64,000 nt of DNA from Lascolabacillus massiliensis (GCF_001282625.1 NZ_CTEJ01000002.1:1180501-1244500); one strand, 5' to 3'; numbered from the stretch's first letter, positions 29,635 to 38,662 are shown. Program-made: numbers and translations. Notes: generated by a model from the letters alone, not told the origin.

Positions 29635-31056
29635 TTAAATTTTGTAGAAATCTTCCCAGCCTTTTCTGGGAGGCTCTCCTATAAGGAAAGCATCGGCAAA
29701 AGCATCATTTGTTGCTCGTTTTGTATCCCTGTCGAAAACTATTTTTCTATTTAACCTCTGTGCTGCTACTCCAAGACAGAATACTTGACTTAGAGGGCCT
29801 GAGATCTCAAAAGGTGACCTGGTCTGTTCTTTTCCCTGACAGGCAAGAAGGAAGTTCGCAAAGTGATTAGAGGTGCTTTCCGGAACTTCTGGAAGACTCT
29901 TTTCCAACTCCTTAGCCTTTTCATCTGGTATAATAGTTAAGATGCTTCCATGTGATCCACCTTTGAATGTTAACTCCTTACTATATATCTCCTTTCCCGG
30001 ATTTAATCTGGCAGGCTGTATCTTCCCTCCTGCTACTGCTGGAATATTTGGATCAAGTTCCATCTTTCCATAACCTTCAGGAACAGGAGGAATATTATCA
30101 ACTCCGTCATACCATGTAATTACTACAGGAGGCATATCACCACGCTTAGGAAACTTAAACTCAATTGTACTTGACATCGGAAAAAAGAAATCATTATGTC
30201 CTGTAAGCTTCAAAGGAGTAATCTCTTCAGGCAAACCAAGATCAAGAAATCTGTGTGCAGTATCAATAATATGCGCACCCCAGTCGCCCAAAGCACCCAT
30301 TCCAAAGTCATACCAGCAACGCCACTGACCACTATGAAAATCTTTATTGTAAGCATGATAGCCACGTGACATCAGCCATGTATCCCAGTCGAGAGTTTCA
30401 GGTATAGGCTCAGCTGCTGGGAAATGCTTTATATTTGTATCCCATCCATGCCAACGTCTGGCATTATTCATATGAGCAGTAATTGCAGTAACATCCTTAA
30501 TTATTCCAGCTTCAGTCCATGCTTTAAACTGGAAATAGTTGGCTTCAGAATGACCTTGGTTTCCCATTTGTGTGACAACTTTCGGATACTTCTTAGCAGC
30601 TTTAATTAATAATTCTGATTCATAAAAGGTTCTGCTTAGTGGTTTCTCAACATAAACATGCTTTCCATAGGTCATTGACATCATAACTGCGGGGAAATGA
30701 GCAAAATCAGGGGTTGCAATAGCTACTGCTTCAATCTCATTGCCCATTTTATCGAACATCTCCCTAAAATCCTTGAATCGTCTGGCGTGAGGAAACTTTG
30801 CAAGTGCTTTTTTTGTCTGTTCAGCACCCAAATCAACATCACACAGAGCCACCACATTTGCAAGACCTGTATTATCAAACTGTTCTATAATCTCCCAGCC
30901 TCTGTTTCCTATTCCTATATGTGCCAGATTAATCTTCTTATTGGCTCCCACTATTCTACTGTAGCTAGCTGCATTCATTTTGTTACTAACAGAACCAATT
31001 GCCAGTCCGGCTGAAGCCAGAGCAGCACTTTTTATGAAATCTCTTCTTGTTGTCAT
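29635..31056 (-). CDS. Tat-exported Gfo/Idh/MocA family oxidoreductase
   Basis: The 473-residue protein begins with a twin-arginine signal (TTRRDFIKSAALASAGLA). A Rossmann domain with HIGIGNRGWE at about residues 46-55 and the EKPLSRT motif with the catalytic-type lysine (about residue 140) follow. The long C-terminal half has the family's substrate domain. Such exported members bind NAD tightly and oxidise a sugar hydroxyl at C3. It sits between the LarA-type gene (89-base gap) and the tandem DUF1080 gene (40-base gap). Sugar specificity is not evident, though the operon suggests a glucuronide or related glycoside. Confidence 0.88.
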   Translation of the reverse strand: MTTRRDFIKSAALASAGLAIGSVSNKMNAASYSRIVGANKKINLAHIGIGNRGWEIIEQFDNTGLANVVALCDVDLGAEQTKKALAKFPHARRFKDFREMFDKMGNEIEAVAIATPDFAHFPAVMMSMTYGKHVYVEKPLSRTFYESELLIKAAKKYPKVVTQMGNQGHSEANYFQFKAWTEAGIIKDVTAITAHMNNARRWHGWDTNIKHFPAAEPIPETLDWDTWLMSRGYHAYNKDFHSGQWRCWYDFGMGALGDWGAHIIDTAHRFLDLGLPEEITPLKLTGHNDFFFPMSSTIEFKFPKRGDMPPVVITWYDGVDNIPPVPEGYGKMELDPNIPAVAGGKIQPARLNPGKEIYSKELTFKGGSHGSILTIIPDEKAKELEKSLPEVPESTSNHFANFLLACQGKEQTRSPFEISGPLSQVFCLGVAAQRLNRKIVFDRDTKRATNDAFADAFLIGEPPRKGWEDFYKI

Positions 31057-31145
31057 GATATTTTTAAATTATTGTCTTTCGATTCTCTGGTATTTATATC
31101 CTACTCAATAGATTGGTAATCCCAATTTGTGTAAAATGCTTCTTG

Positions 31146-32429
31146 TTATTTAAACCGATCTTTATAAGCCCATAGACCTAAAGCCGGACTAGAAATATAA
31201 TATATCTCTTCTCCTCCGGGAATTATATTAAATCCCTCTTTCAGAGATGGAAGATTATATTTTTTAATTGCTTCATCAATATCACCATATTCAAATCCCA
31301 CACTTTCGATCTCCTCTTTTGTAAGATTCCATGACTCTTTACCTGGACAATATTTAATAGAGAATCTTCCTTCTGAAGATCCATGAATAAGATGCGCTGC
31401 AGCACTCAGATTCTCTCTTAATTCACTATTTTCTGATACTGCCTTTAGTGTGAATGGTGTCCCATGATAACCATATTTACGTATCAACCTGTCAATCTCC
31501 CTGTCTTCTCCAAACTCTTTCAATCCTGGTGCAATCACAATTAGTTCACCCCCATCAGCAATTGCCATTCTGGTACGATAAATTGATTTATTTCCAAGCC
31601 ATGTACTCTTGAACTCTTCCGGGTCGAGCCAGACAACCACCTTATTCAGAGGCTTATCCACCATCACAAAATTGACTTCAAGTGACAGTTTGGCTGCTCT
31701 GTCAAACACTTCCGTATCATCACCTATAAAAAGACCAAAAGTTTGCTCAACACCTTTACTGTTTACTCCTACAACGGTAAGAACATATACTATTGGCAAT
31801 TCAGCCAGATATTTCTCTGTAGCATAATTGAATACACGGCGAACAGGAGTATCTGAGCGCCCCATCATTCGCTCCATACCATAAACTGCACCTAAATAGT
31901 GACTTTTATTAATACCTTCACTTCCACCTGTTCCTACAAGAATATTCTTATTGTAATTAGCCATTCCCACAACTTCATGAGGTACAACCTGACCAATAGA
32001 AAGTATCAGGTCAAACCCTCCTTCTATAATAAGTTTGTTAACCTGAGCAGGCCATGAGAAGTCAGCCCTGCCTTCGGAAATCCATTTCACATACTCCGAT
32101 GGCACCTCTCCAAGAGTCATAACATCATTTCGCCAGTCGTGATCTCTAAACAGGCTCCTTGGTATATCACCAAACATATGGGTTATCTGTCTGTCAGTCA
32201 TTGGAGTGTGTGTCCCAAGTGCAGGAAGAATATCTGTCAGCCTCTCACCATAATACTCCCATGAAAATCTGGTCAGTTCTCCCGCTTTACTTGGCAGGCG
32301 AGTATAATCGGGCGGAACGGCAAGCACCTTATGCCGTTCACCCAATCTATCCAATGCCTTAGTTAGTCCTCTTCTAAGATCATCATTCGATAAACTTGTC
32401 TGAGTGGAGCCATATTCGAAATAAATCAT
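31146..32429 (-). CDS. LarA-superfamily nickel-pincer enzyme, candidate gluconate/mannonate 2-epimerase
   Basis: The 427-residue protein keeps the residues I recall as essential in lactate racemase LarA. D41 and R44 (PDYTR) match D72 and R75, and H74 (GTHTP) matches H108. H151 (VPHE), K161 and H177 match H174, K184 and H200, with the same 10- and 16-residue spacings. K161 would be the lysine that anchors the nickel-pincer cofactor. The gene lies 14 bases after gnd, in an operon with uxaC, an SDR and a sugar kinase. From memory, the superfamily includes a D-gluconate 2-epimerase, which would link mannonate to gluconate here. A lactate racemase role fits the context poorly. Confidence 0.78.
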   Translation of the reverse strand: MIYFEYGSTQTSLSNDDLRRGLTKALDRLGERHKVLAVPPDYTRLPSKAGELTRFSWEYYGERLTDILPALGTHTPMTDRQITHMFGDIPRSLFRDHDWRNDVMTLGEVPSEYVKWISEGRADFSWPAQVNKLIIEGGFDLILSIGQVVPHEVVGMANYNKNILVGTGGSEGINKSHYLGAVYGMERMMGRSDTPVRRVFNYATEKYLAELPIVYVLTVVGVNSKGVEQTFGLFIGDDTEVFDRAAKLSLEVNFVMVDKPLNKVVVWLDPEEFKSTWLGNKSIYRTRMAIADGGELIVIAPGLKEFGEDREIDRLIRKYGYHGTPFTLKAVSENSELRENLSAAAHLIHGSSEGRFSIKYCPGKESWNLTKEEIESVGFEYGDIDEAIKKYNLPSLKEGFNIIPGGEEIYYISSPALGLWAYKDRFK

Positions 32430-32443
32430 CTTTTTTGATATGT

Positions 32444-33898
32444 TTATACATCATAAGTAGTGGAAGCAGTGCTGCCACCCCTGCCAGTCCAGTCGGTATG
32501 AAAGAATTTTCCACGCGGACTATCAAGTCTCTCATACTGATGAGCTCCGAAATAATCTCTTTGAGCCTGCAATAGGTTTGCAGGAAGGCGCTCACTTCTG
32601 AAACCATCATAATACCCTAAAGCGGAAGATAATGCAGGCACAGGAATTCCATTCAAGAGCGCTGTTGCACATACCCTGCGCCAGCTCTCTTCAGCTACCT
32701 GAACTGCATCCTTAAAGAATGGGTCGAGCAACAGATTCTCCAGCTTAGGATTATTGTCAAATGCATTTTTAATATCTCCAAGGAATCGGGAACGTATAAT
32801 ACATCCTCCTCGCCACATAAGTGCAATACCTCCATAATTGAGATTCCACTTATACTCTTTTGCAGCCTCCATCATCAAATCATAACCCTGTGCATATGAG
32901 ATAATCTTAGATGCATAAATTGCTTGTTCAAGATCATTAATAAACTGCTCCTTATCCCCCTTGAAATCAGGACTTTTACCGGTTAATAGCTTAGATGCTT
33001 TTACCCTGAGATCTTTCTGTGCAGAAAGACATCTTGAAAAAACAGACTCTCCAATAAGAGTGAGAGGAATACCTAGTTCCAATGCAGTTACGGCAGTCCA
33101 TTTTCCTGTACCTTTCTGACCGGCAGTATCAAGTATTTTCTCTACTAATGGAGAGCCATCTTCATCATTATATGCCAATATATCAGTTGTTATCTCTATC
33201 AGATAAGAGTCCAGTACTCCCTGGTTCCATTTTTTGAAAACTTCGTGCTGCTCAAAAGCATCCATACCCAGCAGATCTTTCATAAGGTGATAAGCTTCAT
33301 TGATAATCTGCATATCTCCATATTCGATTCCGTTATGCACCATCTTCACAAAATGCCCAGCTCCATTCTCTCCTACCCAGTCACAGCAAGGTACTCCATT
33401 ATCAACCTTTGCGGCTACGGCCTGAAATATCTCTTTCACATGAGGCCATGCTTCAGATGAGCCTCCAGGCATAAGAGAGGGTCCTTTTAATGCACCCTCT
33501 TCGCCTCCGGATACACCAGAACCTATATATAAAAGACCTTTACTTTCAACATACTCTGTTCTACGCATAGTGTCCGGAAAATGACTGTTTCCTCCATCTA
33601 TTATAATATCACCCGGCTCCAACAAAGGAATAAGTTTTTCTATGAAATCGTCAACAGGTTTACCTGCTTTCACTAACAACATCACTTTTCTTGGTCTCTC
33701 TATTGAATCAACAAACTCTTCAAGTGTAGAGGCCCCAATAAATTTTTTACCTTTACCACGACCCTTAACGAATGCATCTACTTTATCTACAGTGCGGTTA
33801 AAAACAGAAACTGTATAACCTTTATCCTCCATATTAAGGACTAGATTTTCACCCATTACTGCTAAACCTATCAGTCCTATATCTGCTTTTTCTTTCAT
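32444..33898 (-). CDS. gnd: 6-phosphogluconate dehydrogenase (decarboxylating)
   Basis: The 484-residue enzyme converts 6-phosphogluconate to ribulose 5-phosphate and CO2. The Rossmann motif GLIGLAVMGEN starts near residue 8, and the second-strand NRT at 34-36 suggests NADP. The substrate block SGVSGGEEGA (128-137) and catalytic K185, H188, N189 and E192 (KMVHNGIEYGD) are intact. The C-terminal tail is complete. Notably, the usual partners zwf and pgl are absent. The gene lies 15 bases after a PfkB kinase gene and 14 bases before the LarA-type gene, implying a dedicated supply of 6-phosphogluconate from uronates. Confidence 0.96.
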   Translation of the reverse strand: MKEKADIGLIGLAVMGENLVLNMEDKGYTVSVFNRTVDKVDAFVKGRGKGKKFIGASTLEEFVDSIERPRKVMLLVKAGKPVDDFIEKLIPLLEPGDIIIDGGNSHFPDTMRRTEYVESKGLLYIGSGVSGGEEGALKGPSLMPGGSSEAWPHVKEIFQAVAAKVDNGVPCCDWVGENGAGHFVKMVHNGIEYGDMQIINEAYHLMKDLLGMDAFEQHEVFKKWNQGVLDSYLIEITTDILAYNDEDGSPLVEKILDTAGQKGTGKWTAVTALELGIPLTLIGESVFSRCLSAQKDLRVKASKLLTGKSPDFKGDKEQFINDLEQAIYASKIISYAQGYDLMMEAAKEYKWNLNYGGIALMWRGGCIIRSRFLGDIKNAFDNNPKLENLLLDPFFKDAVQVAEESWRRVCATALLNGIPVPALSSALGYYDGFRSERLPANLLQAQRDYFGAHQYERLDSPRGKFFHTDWTGRGGSTASTTYDV

Positions 33899-33913
33899 AT
33901 TATTTTTTTTTAT

Positions 33914-34993
33914 TTATCTCTTAACCCTTGCATTACCCTCCCAGATACTCCAAATTACATTTTCATCAGCCGGTTGAGCATAATCAGTCAGAAAAGTTGT
34001 AGCTAAGGCACCACTTGCCCAGGCAAATTGAATCCACTTTTCCGGATCCATACCTTTTAGTATACTATATAGTAACCCGCCTACAAATCCGTCACCTCCT
34101 CCAATTCTGTCAATCACATTAATTGTCCTTAGCGGAGCCTCGTGCCATCTTTCATTTTCATAAACAATTGCTCCCCACAGATGTTCATTGGCGCTAATCA
34201 CTTCCCTTAGTGTATTAGCAAAGACCTTTACATTAGGAAAAGCTCTGTTTGCATTAAGAATCATACCTTTAAATGCACCAATTGCATCTTCAATATTTTC
34301 GCCACCCGCTGCCGGTCCCTGAACACCTAAACAGAGTTGATAATCCTCCTCATTTCCTATCAGGATATCAGAAAGAGAAGCAATCTCTGTGAAAGCTTTC
34401 CTGAGTTCATCCTCTCTACCTTCCCAAAAAGAGGCCCTGTAATTAAGATCAAATGATATAACTGTTCCATGTTTTTTCGCGAAACGAGCTATTTCAAGAC
34501 AAAACTCACTTGTCTCGTGCGATAATGCAGCAATTAATCCGGAAAGATGCACAATCTGAACACCATCCTTCATAAATAACCGCTCAAGATCGAAATCCTT
34601 AACATTCAACACTCTTCCCACCTCACCTGCACGGTCGTTATGAACACGAGGACCTCTTAATCCAAATCCACTGTCTGCAATATTGAACTGATGACGATAA
34701 CCCCATGGCCCACCCTGTGGAACTTCGGGACCTTCATACTCCATATTTCTTGCCCTCAGGTTAGCTTTAATAAATGAGGCTATCGGACTTCCCTTTACAA
34801 AGTTAGTCAACACCTTAACCGGCAATCCCAGATATGAGGAAATACTTGCAACATTTGTTTCAGCACTTGTTGCCTGCATCTGAAACATATTGGTGCTTTG
34901 TACAGGCTGACTGTTCACAGGTGTTATTCTCACCCCCATACTTGTGGGTACAACCAGTGAATATTTGAATTCTTTTCTTAATTTAAGAGACAT
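33914..34993 (-). CDS. PfkB-family sugar-acid kinase (candidate gluconokinase)
   Basis: The 359-residue protein is a ribokinase-fold kinase. The catalytic base is D301 in DRIGGGDGF, and the substrate strand FDLNYRASFW is close to that of KDG kinases. The N-terminal substrate loops differ from the KdgK encoded at 41800: SAETNVAS replaces the glycine-rich loop, and GPRVHNDRAGEV replaces ARPSKVIYDRA. That divergence implies a different acid substrate. Sitting between an SDR-type mannonate oxidoreductase and gnd, with 15-16 base gaps, it is best placed to make 6-phosphogluconate from gluconate. A second KDG kinase remains the alternative. Confidence 0.8.
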   Translation of the reverse strand: MSLKLRKEFKYSLVVPTSMGVRITPVNSQPVQSTNMFQMQATSAETNVASISSYLGLPVKVLTNFVKGSPIASFIKANLRARNMEYEGPEVPQGGPWGYRHQFNIADSGFGLRGPRVHNDRAGEVGRVLNVKDFDLERLFMKDGVQIVHLSGLIAALSHETSEFCLEIARFAKKHGTVISFDLNYRASFWEGREDELRKAFTEIASLSDILIGNEEDYQLCLGVQGPAAGGENIEDAIGAFKGMILNANRAFPNVKVFANTLREVISANEHLWGAIVYENERWHEAPLRTINVIDRIGGGDGFVGGLLYSILKGMDPEKWIQFAWASGALATTFLTDYAQPADENVIWSIWEGNARVKR

Positions 34994-35009
34994 AACAGTG
35001 ATAATTTAT

Positions 35010-35822
35010 TCAGATACTAAAAGAATCAAATCCTCCATCTACTATTGCTACCGTTCCTGTCACAAATCTGGAAGCATCACTTACAAGATAGTGAAGTGTT
35101 CCAAGGAGATCTTCGGGCAGACCAAATCTGCGGAATGGTGTATGAGCAATAATGGTATTTCCTCTATCGGAGTAAGATCCATCAGAATTGGTCAGAAGCG
35201 CTCTGTTTTGTTCTGTAATAAAGAATCCGGGACACAAGGCATTTACCCTAAAATCTTCACCAAATTTTATTGCAAGCTCTCCTGCTAAATATTTTGTAAA
35301 ATTAGTAACAGCTGCTTTAGCAGCACCATAACCAGCTACACGAGTAAGAGGCCGCAATGCAGAAGCTGACGAGATATTTACTATATTTCCCTTTTTCTCC
35401 TTTACCATATGTTTTGCAAATACAAGAGTAGGGATTACAGTACCCATAAGGTTAAGATCCACAACCTTCCTGAAATCATCACTTTTCAGGTCAAATATTG
35501 TACTTCCCGGTCCAATTGTAGCTCCCGGCATATTACCTCCGGCACCATTAATCAATACATCAACCTTTCCATATCTGTTTACAATATCCTGTGCATTATG
35601 TTCAAGGATTTTCTCATCCGTCACATCAGTCTGAAGAAAAACAGCATCTCCTCCATCTGCTATAACTCTATGTATCAGCTTATCTCCTTTCTCTTTGTTT
35701 CTTGCCAAAACAGCTACTTTAGCACCGTGAGCCGCGAGATACTCAACCATTGAAGCACCTAATACACCGGTACCTCCGGTAATAGCAATTATTCTATTTT
35801 TTATATTAAACAATTCGTACAT
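35010..35822 (-). CDS. uxuB: SDR-type D-mannonate oxidoreductase (fructuronate reductase)
   Basis: The 270-residue short-chain dehydrogenase has the cofactor motif TGGTGVLG (about residues 15-22) and the triad S152, Y165, K169 (GYGAAKAA). The insert GGNMPGATIGPGSTIFDL is typical of the SDR form of UxuB, known from Bacillus YjmF, rather than of the larger Enterobacterial UxuB. The enzyme reduces fructuronate to mannonate with NAD(P)H. It stands between uxaC and the PfkB kinase gene. An alternative reading is gluconate 5-dehydrogenase, which belongs to the same subfamily. A 10-bp hairpin lies in the gap before it. Confidence 0.82.
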   Translation of the reverse strand: MYELFNIKNRIIAITGGTGVLGASMVEYLAAHGAKVAVLARNKEKGDKLIHRVIADGGDAVFLQTDVTDEKILEHNAQDIVNRYGKVDVLINGAGGNMPGATIGPGSTIFDLKSDDFRKVVDLNLMGTVIPTLVFAKHMVKEKKGNIVNISSASALRPLTRVAGYGAAKAAVTNFTKYLAGELAIKFGEDFRVNALCPGFFITEQNRALLTNSDGSYSDRGNTIIAHTPFRRFGLPEDLLGTLHYLVSDASRFVTGTVAIVDGGFDSFSI

Positions 35823-35862
35823 AGATATATGTTTAAAAGTTTTTACTGCAAATTTATAGGAT

Positions 35863-35899
35863 ACTGTTTTGCTCAGATTCCACTATTTCGCAAAACAGT
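35863..35899 (-). other. Intra-operon hairpin between uxaC and uxuB
   Basis: A perfect 10-bp stem (ACTGTTTTGC with GCAAAACAGT) and a 17-base loop lie in the 94-base gap between the two genes. There is no T-run, so message processing or stabilisation is more likely than termination. Confidence 0.6.
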
Positions 35900-35916
35900 C
35901 CTCCAAAAGCGATAGA

Positions 35917-37326
35917 TCAGAAATTGAAATATCTTTTAGCATTGTAATAACAGATCCCCTCAACCATCTTTCCAAGAAAATCCATCTCGGAAGAAGGCAG
36001 CAGTCCATTCTCCACATCTTTTCCTATAAGATTACATAAAATCCTGCGGAAATACTCATGACGTGGATAAGAAACAAAGCTTCGTGAATCTGTCAACATC
36101 CCTACAAAGCGACTTAACAGTCCTTGCGTAGAAAGAATATTCATCTGATCTTCCATTCCATCCTTTTGGTCAAGAAACCACCAGCCTGAGCCAAATTGAA
36201 TTTTTCCAGGAACTGAGCCATCTTGAAAGTTTGCTATCATTGATGCAATCAGGTAGTTGTCTCTTGGGTTCAGATTATATATGATTGATTTGGCAAGACT
36301 GTTGACCCTCTCTAAAGAATTAAAAAAACGCGATAATGAAAGGGCTACATCACTAACATCATTTATTGAGTCGTAGCCGGAATCAGGCCCTAAAAGCTTA
36401 AACATCTTACTGTTGTTATTCCTGATAGCTCCATAATGAAACTGCTGCACCCACCCTTTAGAATTGTTCAGAAGTGCATTTTCATATAACATCTTTGATT
36501 TAAACTTCAGAACCTCCTCACCTGTAAGAATCTCTTTTGCACTGTAAATCTTATCAAATATCCTGTTTACTTCCTCTTCTGTGCATGGCTCAGAATAAAA
36601 ATTATCAATACCATGGTCAGCTAACTTGCAACCGTTTAACTCAAAATAATCATGGCGATTTTTTAGTGCTGAGAGATAATCATTAAAACAATTTATTGTT
36701 ATACCGGATACCTCACTTAATACTTCTATATATTTTCTAAAGACCTCACCATTTTCAACAGCCATGGATTTATCCGGACGCCAGGTAGGTAAAACCTTAA
36801 TTTCAAAACCACTTTCCTTTATCTGCTTGTGATATTCAAGTGAATCCAGCGGGTCGTCAGTTGTACAAACTACCTCAACGCCAAACCTCTTCATAAGTCC
36901 ACGTGCATAAAATTCGGGCCTCTTCAGCATCTCATTTGCTTTATCAAAAATTTCACGAGCCGATTCAGTGTTTAATAGTTTATCAATATTAAAAACACGT
37001 TTAAGTTCCAGGTGAGTCCAGTGATACATAGGATTCCTCATAGTATAAGGAATAGTCTCTGCCCATTTTTCAAATTTCTCCCAATCAGTTGCATCACCGG
37101 TAATATATTTTTCATCAACACCATTTGCCCTGAGCAATCTCCATTTATAATGATCACCCCCCAACCAAAGCTCTGTAATACTATTGAATTGATGATTCTC
37201 TGCAATCTCTTTAGGATTAAGATGACAGTGATAGTCGATTATACCCAGATTCTCAGCATGTTCATGATATAAATACTTGGCAGTATCTGTTTGGAGTAGA
37301 AAGTCTTCATGTATAAAATTTTTCAT
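35917..37326 (-). CDS. uxaC: Glucuronate (uronate) isomerase
   Basis: The 469-residue enzyme isomerises D-glucuronate to D-fructuronate and D-galacturonate to D-tagaturonate. Family landmarks include the early metal motif YHCHL (in IIDYHCHLNPKEIA), TTDDPLDSLEYH, and the late GSGWWFLDQKDGM and LTDSRSFVSYPRHEYFRR blocks. Length equals that of known UxaC proteins. It is the first gene of the leftward operon. Its promoter and a LacI-type operator lie at 37459-37502, leaving a 5' leader of about 135 bases. The presence of uxuB, and no altronate genes, points to the glucuronate branch. Confidence 0.96.
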   Translation of the reverse strand: MKNFIHEDFLLQTDTAKYLYHEHAENLGIIDYHCHLNPKEIAENHQFNSITELWLGGDHYKWRLLRANGVDEKYITGDATDWEKFEKWAETIPYTMRNPMYHWTHLELKRVFNIDKLLNTESAREIFDKANEMLKRPEFYARGLMKRFGVEVVCTTDDPLDSLEYHKQIKESGFEIKVLPTWRPDKSMAVENGEVFRKYIEVLSEVSGITINCFNDYLSALKNRHDYFELNGCKLADHGIDNFYSEPCTEEEVNRIFDKIYSAKEILTGEEVLKFKSKMLYENALLNNSKGWVQQFHYGAIRNNNSKMFKLLGPDSGYDSINDVSDVALSLSRFFNSLERVNSLAKSIIYNLNPRDNYLIASMIANFQDGSVPGKIQFGSGWWFLDQKDGMEDQMNILSTQGLLSRFVGMLTDSRSFVSYPRHEYFRRILCNLIGKDVENGLLPSSEMDFLGKMVEGICYYNAKRYFNF

Positions 37327-37458
37327 ATGGTAAAAATTAAAATGGATACTGTGCTGATTATGTAACGAAAATCAATTAATGAGTAATAAACATAAACTTG
37401 AAAAGTAGTATGAAAAATATTTCAATATTTGTTTTATAAATGAAATATTAAATCTATT

Positions 37459-37476
37459 TTTGTGTACGTACACAAA
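37459..37476. promoter_or_regulatory. LacI-type operator, uxaC/lacI intergenic region
   Basis: TTTGTGTACGTACACAAA is a perfect 18-bp palindrome with a central CG step, typical of LacI-family operators. Its 14-bp core recurs at 38866-38879 before kduI. It overlaps the last bases of the uxaC -7 element. It is also 116 bases before the regulator gene, so autoregulation is possible. Confidence 0.8.
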
Positions 37477-37502
37477 TGTACAAATAATTTGAATATTACA
37501 AA
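37473..37502 (-). promoter_or_regulatory. Promoter of the leftward uronate operon
   Basis: On the minus strand TTTG (37502-37499), an 18-base spacer and TACATTTG (37480-37473) match the Bacteroidota consensus. The -7 element overlaps the palindromic operator, so a bound repressor would block initiation. Confidence 0.7.
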
Positions 37503-37591
37503 ATCAAAAACTTAATTTTATACCCTTAATGTTCATTTTTATCAATTTTAAGTTAAACAGGTTATAATTTATTATATATCAGCAACTATTA

Positions 37592-38662
37592 ATGGAAAAG
37601 AAAATCCGTATAAAAGATATTGCAAAGATGGCAGGTGTCTCAGCCGGAACGGTTGACAGGGTACTACATAATAGGGGGAACGTCTCGGACGATGCCCGCA
37701 AGGCAGTTGAAAAAGTTCTTGAGCAGGTTGACTATAAACCCAACATGCATGTATCTTCACTATCTCTTAAAAGAAAATACAGAATAGTTGTTACAACCCC
37801 CCAGTTCTCTGAAGGTGCATACTGGGAAAGTATACACAATGGCATACGTAACGCTCTTGAAGAGTATGAGAATATCAAGGTAGATCTCCATGTTTATACA
37901 TACAATCAGTATGACATTTATTCTTGCAGGAATGTCTTCGAAAAGATTTCCAGTTTTGATATGGATGCATTAATAATTGGACCTACTTTTAAAGAAGAGA
38001 CCATAGAGTTGTGTAATGAATTAGATGAGAGGAGCATACCTTATATTTTCGTTGACTCAACAATAGAAGAGACTTCACCACTGGCATTCTTTTCTGCAGA
38101 TCATTATAAGGTGGGAAGACTCATAGCTCATCTTATTACATCAATTATACCAGAAGAGGCAAATATTGGACTTTTACAGGCTGTAAGAACCGGTGACTGC
38201 AGTGCTAATACCACCATCCTAAGAAAAAAAGGTTTTACTGATTATCTCTATGAAGGTAAAAAGAATAATCAGGTTATAACAATACCTTTTTCGGTTGCAC
38301 AACCGGAAGAAAATGAAAAACATCTGTCAAGCTTCTTTAAAAATCATGAAAATGTAGGTGGTATCGTAGTTATGAACTCAAAAGGCAGCATTGTTTCTGA
38401 ATATCTGGCAAATAATGGTATAGAGAATGTAAAGGTAATTTGCATGGATGTGACTATCCCAAATAGTGCTGCCCTTAAAAATGGAAAAATCGATTTCCTT
38501 ATCGGTCAAGGCCCGGAATATCAGGGATTTTATGCAATGAAAACATTGCTTGAATATCTGATTTTCAGGAAAAGTGTTACTTTAGAAAATTATATGCAGC
38601 TTGATATCATTACTAAGGAAACCATAGAATATTATAAAAGATTCAACAATTTACTTCGCTGA
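37592..38662 (+). CDS. LacI-family transcriptional regulator of the uronate genes
   Basis: The 356-residue protein has an N-terminal LacI helix-turn-helix (about residues 5-25, IKDIAKMAGVSAGTVDRVLH). A hinge follows, and then a periplasmic-binding-protein-like sensor domain to about 335. The HTH of this type binds palindromes with a central CG, as found on both sides of the gene at 37459 and 38866. It is transcribed divergently from uxaC and in the same direction as kduI. Repression relieved by a uronate intermediate such as KDG or fructuronate is inferred from position. Confidence 0.9.
   Translation: MEKKIRIKDIAKMAGVSAGTVDRVLHNRGNVSDDARKAVEKVLEQVDYKPNMHVSSLSLKRKYRIVVTTPQFSEGAYWESIHNGIRNALEEYENIKVDLHVYTYNQYDIYSCRNVFEKISSFDMDALIIGPTFKEETIELCNELDERSIPYIFVDSTIEETSPLAFFSADHYKVGRLIAHLITSIIPEEANIGLLQAVRTGDCSANTTILRKKGFTDYLYEGKKNNQVITIPFSVAQPEENEKHLSSFFKNHENVGGIVVMNSKGSIVSEYLANNGIENVKVICMDVTIPNSAALKNGKIDFLIGQGPEYQGFYAMKTLLEYLIFRKSVTLENYMQLDIITKETIEYYKRFNNLLR

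Noticed and set aside
31146..32429. Calling the LarA homologue a lactate racemase
   Set aside because: No lactate gene is near, the gene lies in a glucuronate operon beside gnd, and the superfamily includes several other 2-hydroxyacid racemases and epimerases.
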